This document shows positions 59,242-64,000 of a stretch of 64,000 bases of DNA, piece by piece. Numbering within the stretch: position 1 is the stretch's first letter; every line of letters starts with the position of its first letter. A program made the position numbers and the translations under genes. Source of the stretch: Pigmentiphaga daeguensis (lineage in GTDB: Bacteria > Pseudomonadota > Gammaproteobacteria > Burkholderiales > Burkholderiaceae_B); assembly GCF_039523035.1 (NCBI RefSeq), contig NZ_BAAAEN010000005.1, positions 62,001-126,000 of the forward strand. Direction: 5' to 3'. The notes under the pieces were generated by a model. That model was not told the origin of the DNA and ran no database searches. It saw only the letters and a list, made by a program, of their open reading frames with translations.

Positions 59242-59355
59242 ATGAAAGTAATGGCATCGGTCAAAGCAATTTGCCGGAACTGCAAGGTCATCAAGCGCAA
59301 GGGCGTGGTGCGGATTATCTGCACCGACCCGCGCCACAAGCAACGTCAGGGCTGA
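59242..59355 (+). CDS. rpmJ: 50S ribosomal protein L36, zinc-binding form
   Basis: A 37-residue protein starts MKVMASVKAICRNCKVIKRK after TTAGGAGT. The zinc ligands Cys11, Cys14, Cys27 and His32 are all present, so this is the zinc-dependent version. It sits between infA and rpsM, its standard place. Confidence 0.96.
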   Translation: MKVMASVKAICRNCKVIKRKGVVRIICTDPRHKQRQG

Positions 59356-59397
59356 GCCTAGGCTCGGTTCTACGCTACAGGTATTCAAGGAAACGTT

Positions 59398-59763
59398 ATG
59401 GCCCGTATTGCTGGCATCAACATTCCGCCGCATCAGCACACCGAAATCGGTCTGACGGCTATCTTCGGCATCGGTCGTTCGCGCGCTCGCAAGATTTGCG
59501 AAGTGGCCGGCGTGCCGAGCAACAAGAAGGTCAAGGATCTGAACGACGCCGAGCTCGAGCGGATTCGCGAACAGATCAACACCTTCACCGTCGAAGGCGA
59601 TCTGCGTCGTGAAATCCAACTGTCGATCAAGCGTCTGATCGACCTCGGCTCGTATCGTGGCTTCCGCCACAAGCGCGGTCTGCCCGTGCGTGGCCAGCGT
59701 ACCCGTACGAACGCCCGCACCCGCAAGGGTCCGCGTCGCGCCGCTGCGTCGCTCAAAAAGTAA
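59398..59763 (+). CDS. rpsM: 30S ribosomal protein S13
   Basis: The 121-residue protein (MARIAGINIPPHQHTEIGLT, then RGLPVRGQRTRTNARTRKGP) is full length. It opens the alpha operon; in E. coli S4 binds the mRNA here. Confidence 0.98.
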   Translation: MARIAGINIPPHQHTEIGLTAIFGIGRSRARKICEVAGVPSNKKVKDLNDAELERIREQINTFTVEGDLRREIQLSIKRLIDLGSYRGFRHKRGLPVRGQRTRTNARTRKGPRRAAASLKK

Positions 59764-59792
59764 TCGGCTGACAGCCAGTCAAGGATTCAGAA

Positions 59793-60194
59793 ATGGCGAA
59801 ATCCCCGAACAGCGGCGCCCAGCGCGTTCGCAAGAAAGTCAAGAAGAACGTCTCGGACGGCATCGCGCACGTTCACGCGTCCTTCAACAACACCATCATC
59901 ACGATCACCGATCGCCAGGGCAATGCCCTGTCGTGGGCGACGTCGGGCGGCGCCGGCTTCAAGGGCTCGCGCAAGTCCACCCCGTTCGCGGCCCAGGTCG
60001 CGGCGGAGTCCGCCGGTCGCGTGGCGATGGAATACGGCATCAAGACGCTGGAAGTGCGTATCAAGGGCCCCGGTCCCGGCCGCGAATCGTCGGTTCGCGC
60101 CCTGAACGCCCTGGGCATCAAGATCTCCAGCATCGCCGACATCACGCCGGTGCCGCACAACGGCTGCCGTCCGCCGAAGCGCAGAAGGATCTAG
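59793..60194 (+). CDS. rpsK: 30S ribosomal protein S11
   Basis: The 133-residue protein ends with VPHNGCRPPKRRRI, the universal S11 tail. A three-hairpin repeat begins one base after the stop, and rpsD follows only after 321 bases. Confidence 0.98.
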   Translation: MAKSPNSGAQRVRKKVKKNVSDGIAHVHASFNNTIITITDRQGNALSWATSGGAGFKGSRKSTPFAAQVAAESAGRVAMEYGIKTLEVRIKGPGPGRESSVRALNALGIKISSIADITPVPHNGCRPPKRRRI

Positions 60195-60195
60195 G

Positions 60196-60263
60196 CCCCC
60201 CCCCTACGCGCTTCGCGCGCCCCCCAGGGGGCGGCACTGGCGGACCGGCGGAGCCGGATCCGC
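60196..60263 (-). repeat. three-hairpin intergenic repeat, copy B
   Basis: Inverted relative to copies A and C. On the minus strand: hairpin 1 GGATCCGGC-TCC-GCCGGTCC, hairpin 2 GCCCCC-TG-GGGGGC, hairpin 3 CGCGC-GAA-GCGCG. It fills the first part of the rpsK-rpsD gap. In the rest of that gap (60264-60515) a TAGAAT hexamer (60332-60337) is bracketed by GCAAAGC (60321) and GCTTTGC (60343), but no -35 box fits. Confidence 0.85.
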
Positions 60264-60515
60264 GGTGCCCTGGATCGGTGGGCTCGTTGCCCGTTGGGCA
60301 ACGTTGCCTGGGGGTTTGGGGCAAAGCGCGGTAGAATAGTGGGCTTTGCTGTTGGCAGTACGTAGTTTTTATTGTTTTCTGGGGGCGCGGCCGGCATGGG
60401 TCGGGCGCGCCGAGTAAGACCACCGTTTGCCGCGTTCTGGTTCATCGAACGTAATAGACCAAGGCAAACTCCTCGCCATGTCTGGTGCATGGCCTGACAG
60501 AGAAAAGGATACATC

Positions 60516-61139
60516 GTGGCACGTTATATTGGCCCCAAATGTAAGCTTTCCCGCCGCGAAGGCACGGACCTCTTCCTGAAGAGCGCCCGCCGTTCGCTGG
60601 ATTCCAAGTGCAAGCTCGAGAGCAAGCCCGGCCAGCATGGCCGCACCTCGGGTGCCCGTACCTCGGACTACGGTCTGCAGCTGCGCGAGAAGCAGAAGCT
60701 CAAGCGCATGTACGGCATTCTGGAAAAGCAGTTCCGCAAGTACTTCGAAGAAGCCGAGCGCCGCAAGGGCAACACCGGTGAAAACCTGATCCAGTTGCTC
60801 GAATCGCGCCTGGACAACGTGGTCTATCGCATGGGCTTCGGCTCGACCCGCGCCGAAGCGCGCCAGCTGGTCAGCCACAAGGCGCTGATGCTGAATGGCC
60901 ACACCGCCAACGTGCCGTCCATCATCGTCAAGGCCGGCGACGTGATCACCGTCCGCGAGAAGGCCAAGAAGCAGGCCCGTATCCAGGAAGCACTGCAACT
61001 GGCCTCCAGCCAGGGCATGCCGCAGTGGGTCAGCGTCGACATGACCAAGCTGGAAGGCACGTTCAAGCAGGCCCCGGATCGTGCCGATGTCGCCCGCGAC
61101 ATCAACGAATCCATGGTCGTGGAACTCTATTCGCGCTAA
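60516..61139 (+). CDS. rpsD: 30S ribosomal protein S4
   Basis: The 207-residue protein has the S4 RNA-binding domain (LESRLDNVVYRMGFGSTRAE). It is a GTG start at 60516 with AGAAAAGGA upstream. Full length. The 321-base gap before it is unusual for the alpha operon and suggests separate control. Confidence 0.97.
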   Translation: MARYIGPKCKLSRREGTDLFLKSARRSLDSKCKLESKPGQHGRTSGARTSDYGLQLREKQKLKRMYGILEKQFRKYFEEAERRKGNTGENLIQLLESRLDNVVYRMGFGSTRAEARQLVSHKALMLNGHTANVPSIIVKAGDVITVREKAKKQARIQEALQLASSQGMPQWVSVDMTKLEGTFKQAPDRADVARDINESMVVELYSR

Positions 61140-61145
61140 TAACTG

Positions 61146-61168
61146 AAGCCGGCTCTAGGTGCCGGCTT
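61146..61168 (+). terminator. hairpin after rpsD
   Basis: AAGCCGGC (61146-61153) and GCCGGCTT (61161-61168) form a perfect 8-bp stem seven bases after the stop. Only a short TC run follows, so termination may be partial. Confidence 0.5.
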
Positions 61169-61185
61169 TCCCATCCCTGGGCACA

Positions 61186-61250
61186 GCGGATCCGGCTTTG
61201 CCGGTCCGCCAGTGCCGCCCCTTGAGGGGCGCGCGGAAGCGCGTAGGGGT
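61186..61250 (+). repeat. three-hairpin intergenic repeat, copy C
   Basis: Hairpin 1 GGATCCGGC-TTT-GCCGGTCC; hairpin 2 GCCCCT-TG-AGGGGC, where T-A replaces the last C-G pair of copy B; hairpin 3 CGCGC-GGAA-GCGCG. It lies between rpsD and rpoA in the same orientation as copy A. Confidence 0.85.
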
Positions 61251-61319
61251 GGGCCTATTTTTCCCCCAGCCTTATCGGTGTAACGAGCCGAGGGTATTGA
61301 TAAGGAATAAGGAAGATTC

Positions 61320-62306
61320 ATGGCGAATGCCGCATTTCTGAAACCGCGCAATATCGACGTCGAAACCATCGGCTCGAATCATGCCAAGGTGATCATGGAG
61401 CCGTTCGAGCGCGGCTACGGTCATACCCTGGGCAACGCGCTGCGCCGCATCCTGCTGTCGTCGATGGCGGGCTACGCGCCGACCGAAGTGCAGATCACCG
61501 GTGTCGTGCACGAATATTCGGCCATCGATGGCGTGCGTGAAGACGTGGTCGACATCCTGCTGAACCTCAAGGGTGTGGTGTTCAAGCTGCACAACCGCGA
61601 CGAAGTCGTGCTGACCCTGCGCAAGCAAGGTCCCGGCGTGGTCACCGCCGGCGACATCGAGATCTCGCACGACGTCGAGATCATCAACCCCAACCACGTC
61701 ATTGCCAACCTGACGGACAACGGCCGCCTGGAAATGCAATTGAAGGTGGAGAAGGGCCGCGGCTACGTGCCGGGCAACCTGCGCAGCTTCGCCGATGATC
61801 ATTCCCGCACCGTGGGCCGCATCGTGCTGGACGCTTCGTACAGCCCGATCCGCCGCGTCAGCTACACCGTCGAAAGCGCCCGCGTCGAGCAGCGTACCGA
61901 CCTGGACAAGCTGGTCCTGGACATCGAGACCAACGGCGTGATCTCGCCCGAGGAAGCTGTGCGCCAGTCGGCCCGCATCCTGATGGACCAGCTGTCGGTG
62001 TTCGCCGCGCTGGAAGGCTCGACCGAGACCATCGAAGCGCCCGCCCGAGGCACGCCGCAGATCGATCCGATCCTGCTGCGCCCGGTGGACGACCTCGAAC
62101 TGACCGTTCGTTCGGCCAACTGCCTGAAGGCCGAGAACATCTACTACATCGGCGACCTGATCCAGCGTACCGAGAACGAATTGCTGAAGACCCCGAACCT
62201 GGGCCGCAAGTCGCTCAACGAGATCAAGGAAGTCCTGGCCGCACGCGGCCTGACCCTGGGCATGAAGCTCGAGAACTGGCCGCCTCTCGGCCTCGAGCGG
62301 CCGTAG
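61320..62306 (+). CDS. rpoA: RNA polymerase alpha subunit
   Basis: The 328-residue protein has the assembly domain (GYGHTLGNALRRILLSSMAG) and the C-terminal domain with the helix-hairpin-helix IQRTENELLKTPNLGRKSLN that contacts UP elements. ATG at 61320 follows GGAATAAGGAAG. Full length. Confidence 0.98.
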   Translation: MANAAFLKPRNIDVETIGSNHAKVIMEPFERGYGHTLGNALRRILLSSMAGYAPTEVQITGVVHEYSAIDGVREDVVDILLNLKGVVFKLHNRDEVVLTLRKQGPGVVTAGDIEISHDVEIINPNHVIANLTDNGRLEMQLKVEKGRGYVPGNLRSFADDHSRTVGRIVLDASYSPIRRVSYTVESARVEQRTDLDKLVLDIETNGVISPEEAVRQSARILMDQLSVFAALEGSTETIEAPARGTPQIDPILLRPVDDLELTVRSANCLKAENIYYIGDLIQRTENELLKTPNLGRKSLNEIKEVLAARGLTLGMKLENWPPLGLERP

Positions 62307-62310
62307 GGGT

Positions 62311-62378
62311 CCCCCCCCCTACGCCCTACGGGCGCCCCCCAGGGGGCGGCACTGGCGGACCGGCGGAGCCGGATCCGC
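62311..62378 (-). repeat. three-hairpin intergenic repeat, copy D
   Basis: On the minus strand: hairpin 1 and 2 as in copy B, but hairpin 3 is CGCCC-GTA-GGGCG in place of CGCGC/GCGCG, so both sides of the stem changed together. It begins four bases after the rpoA stop. The rest of the rpoA-rplQ gap has a further imperfect hairpin around 62440-62493. Confidence 0.85.
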
Positions 62379-62514
62379 TGTGCCTTGGGTAGCGGAGCTT
62401 CTTCCGTGCAGTAGTAGCAGTACCGAATTTTTTCACCGGCCCGCGGCGCTTTGCCGATAGAAGAGCTGGAAACCTCGCGGCAAAGCCGCTCTTAGATTCA
62501 TAAAGGAAGTCATC

Positions 62515-62901
62515 ATGCGTCACCGTCACGGTCTCCGTAAACTGAACCGCACCAGCAGCCACCGTCTGGCCATGTTCCGCAACATGGCTGTCTCGCTGCT
62601 TACGCACGAAGCCATCAAGACCACCCTGCCCAAGGCCAAGGAACTGCGCCGCATCGTCGAGCCGCTGATCACCCTGGGCAAGGAACCGACCCTGGCCAAC
62701 AAGCGCCTGGCGTTCGCCCGCCTGCGCGATCGCGACCTGGTCGTCAAGCTGTTCGCCGAGATCGGCCCCCGCTTCAAGGAGCGCAACGGTGGCTACACCC
62801 GCATCCTGAAGATGGGTTTCCGCCAGGGCGACAACGCTCCCATGGCCTACATGGAGCTGGTCGACCGCGCGCCGGAAGCCGAAGCCGCCGACGCCGAGTA
62901 A
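62515..62901 (+). CDS. rplQ: 50S ribosomal protein L17
   Basis: The 128-residue protein (MRHRHGLRKLNRTSSHRLAM) is full length and is the last gene of the ribosomal cluster. It is followed by a strong terminator. Confidence 0.98.
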   Translation: MRHRHGLRKLNRTSSHRLAMFRNMAVSLLTHEAIKTTLPKAKELRRIVEPLITLGKEPTLANKRLAFARLRDRDLVVKLFAEIGPRFKERNGGYTRILKMGFRQGDNAPMAYMELVDRAPEAEAADAE

Positions 62902-62946
62902 GCAAGGCCAAGCCGGGCTTGCCCCGACCGGATGTCTGGTTTCATG

Positions 62947-62976
62947 AAAACTGCGAGCTTGTCTCGCAGTTTTTTT
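62947..62976 (+). terminator. rho-independent terminator after rplQ
   Basis: AAAACTGCGAG (62947-62957) pairs with CTCGCAGTTTT (62963-62973) around CTTGT, with T continuing to 62976. It ends the alpha operon. Confidence 0.93.
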
Positions 62977-63028
62977 TCGCCCGGTGTATGTTGTCCGCAC
63001 TCGCGGACCTTACCGAAAAGGGCATGCC

Positions 63029-63916
63029 ATGGCTCGTCTGACTGCGCAGGACTTCGACCCTCGACTGCTGGAGCTGTACGACTATTACGTCCACGGCAGG
63101 ATATCCCGGCGGGAGTTCCTGGACCGGGCGGCCAGGTTCGCGGTGGGCGGGCTGACCGCCGCCGGGCTGCTGGCTTCGCTCAGCCCGGACTATGCGCTGG
63201 CCGAGCAGGTGTCCTTCACCGATCCGGACATCGTTGCCGAATACATCGGCTATCCCTCACCCAAGGGCCACGGCACGGTGCGCGGCTACCTGGTGCGGCC
63301 GGCGAAGGCCGCGGGCAAGGTGCCGGGCGTGGTCGTGGTGCACGAGAACCGTGGCCTGAACCCCTATATCGAGGACGTCGCGCGCCGCCTGGCCAAGGCG
63401 GGCTTCCTGGCGCTGGCGCCCGACGGCCTGAGTTCGGTGGGCGGGTATCCGGGCAATGACGACAAGGGGCGGGACCTGCAGCGGCAGGTCGATCCGGCCA
63501 AGCTCATGAACGATTTCTTCGCCGCGGTCGAGTTCCTGATGCAGGGCGACAGGACGACCGGCAAGGTGGGGATCACCGGCTTCTGCTACGGCGGCGGCGT
63601 GGCCAATGCCGCCGCGGTGGCGTATCCCGAGTTGGCCGCGGCGGTACCCTTCTACGGCAGGCAGGCCAGCGCGGCGGACGTGCCGCGCATCAAGGCGCCG
63701 CTGCTGCTGCACTATGCCGAACTGGACAAGGGCATCAACGACGGCTGGCCCGCCTACGAGGCGGCCCTGAAGGCGGCCGGCAAGACCTACGAGGCTCACG
63801 TCTATCCGGGCACGAACCACGGCTTCCACAACGACTCCACGCCCCGCTACGATGAGGCGGCGGCCAGGCTGGCCTGGGACAGGACGATCGCCTGGTTCAA
63901 GCGCTACCTGGCCTAG
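63029..63916 (+). CDS. dienelactone hydrolase-family protein with Tat signal
   Basis: The 295-residue alpha/beta hydrolase has the DLH triad: Cys in ITGFCYGGG, Asp in YAELDKG and His in GTNHGFHND. Its N-terminus has a twin-arginine motif (ISRREFLDRA) followed by a hydrophobic stretch (VGGLTAAGLLASL), so it is exported folded to the periplasm. True dienelactone hydrolases are cytosolic, so a different ester or lactone substrate is likely. ATG at 63029 places the Tat motif about 24 residues in. Confidence 0.87.
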   Translation: MARLTAQDFDPRLLELYDYYVHGRISRREFLDRAARFAVGGLTAAGLLASLSPDYALAEQVSFTDPDIVAEYIGYPSPKGHGTVRGYLVRPAKAAGKVPGVVVVHENRGLNPYIEDVARRLAKAGFLALAPDGLSSVGGYPGNDDKGRDLQRQVDPAKLMNDFFAAVEFLMQGDRTTGKVGITGFCYGGGVANAAAVAYPELAAAVPFYGRQASAADVPRIKAPLLLHYAELDKGINDGWPAYEAALKAAGKTYEAHVYPGTNHGFHNDSTPRYDEAAARLAWDRTIAWFKRYLA

Positions 63917-63947
63917 TCGCCGGGGCTGGCCCGGTGGCCGCCAGGCC

Positions 63948-64000
63948 TCATGCCTCGTCGATCACCGGGTTGCGCAGCACGCCCACGCCTTCGACCTCGA
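63948..64000 (-). CDS. C-terminal end of a gene, possibly fumarylacetoacetate hydrolase family
   Basis: On the minus strand a frame enters at the window edge and reads EVEGVGVLRNPVIDEA before TGA (63948-63950). The GVGxLRNPV pattern is the usual end of fumarylacetoacetate hydrolase-family proteins, but sixteen residues are little evidence. It converges on the Tat-exported hydrolase gene. Confidence 0.45.
   Translation of the reverse strand, partial: EVEGVGVLRNPVIDEA

Overview
The window is high-GC and comes from a betaproteobacterium of the order Burkholderiales, most likely Alcaligenaceae (Bordetella/Achromobacter type). This rests on the ribosomal protein sequences and gene order, the abundance of solitary Bug/TctC-type periplasmic binding proteins (three here, one internally shortened), and the many small aromatic-catabolism operons. 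The genus is an inference; no 16S rRNA gene is present. I saw no tRNA, rRNA, CRISPR array, insertion sequence or phage gene.

Left part (1-32.4 kb), catabolic and transport genes. Positions 1-5231 hold the end of an ABC permease gene, a class II aldolase, two isochorismatase-fold cysteine hydrolases, a 3-hydroxyanthranilate-dioxygenase-like cupin with an altered substrate pocket, a shortened Bug protein, and a LysR regulator with two DNA-binding domains. From 20135 down to 5204 runs a single minus-strand series of 16 genes: a Bug protein, a Pht5-like protein, a three-subunit molybdenum hydroxylase, a CoxG-like protein, a four-component Rieske oxygenase, a metal-dependent decarboxylase, and the complete 2,5-dihydroxypyridine-to-fumarate pathway (NicX, NicD, NicF, NicE types). 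It closes with a MarR repressor gene. The content matches the picolinic-acid (pic) pathway: 6-hydroxylation, 3-hydroxylation, decarboxylation to 2,5-dihydroxypyridine, ring cleavage, deformylation, deamidation, maleate to fumarate. A shared ACTCAGTA-type site lies before the first gene and before the repressor gene, which suggests one MarR-controlled regulon.

Next come a catalase, an Rrf2 regulator divergent from a LivJHMGF-type ABC transporter operon ending in an NDH-2-like flavoprotein, and a TetR-controlled unit (VanA-like oxygenase, solitary NitT/TauT-type binding protein, TauD-like dioxygenase).

Right part (32.4-63 kb), the translation super-operon: rpsL-rpsG-fusA-tuf-rpsJ, rplC to rpsQ, then rplN to secY-infA-rpmJ, then rpsM-rpsK-rpsD-rpoA-rplQ. 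It is interrupted between rpsQ and rplN by about 10.8 kb of unrelated genes: IclR regulator, RraA-like aldolase, Bug protein, BglX-type beta-glucosidase, OpgG, intradiol dioxygenase, MFS transporter and LysR regulator. A strong terminator follows rpsQ and a fresh promoter precedes rplN. Four copies of a roughly 68-bp three-hairpin repeat lie directly after the stop codons of tuf, rpsK, rpsD and rpoA; paired base changes keep the stems intact.

After rplQ there is a terminator, a Tat-exported dienelactone-hydrolase-family protein, and the C-terminal end of a minus-strand gene that resembles the fumarylacetoacetate hydrolase family.
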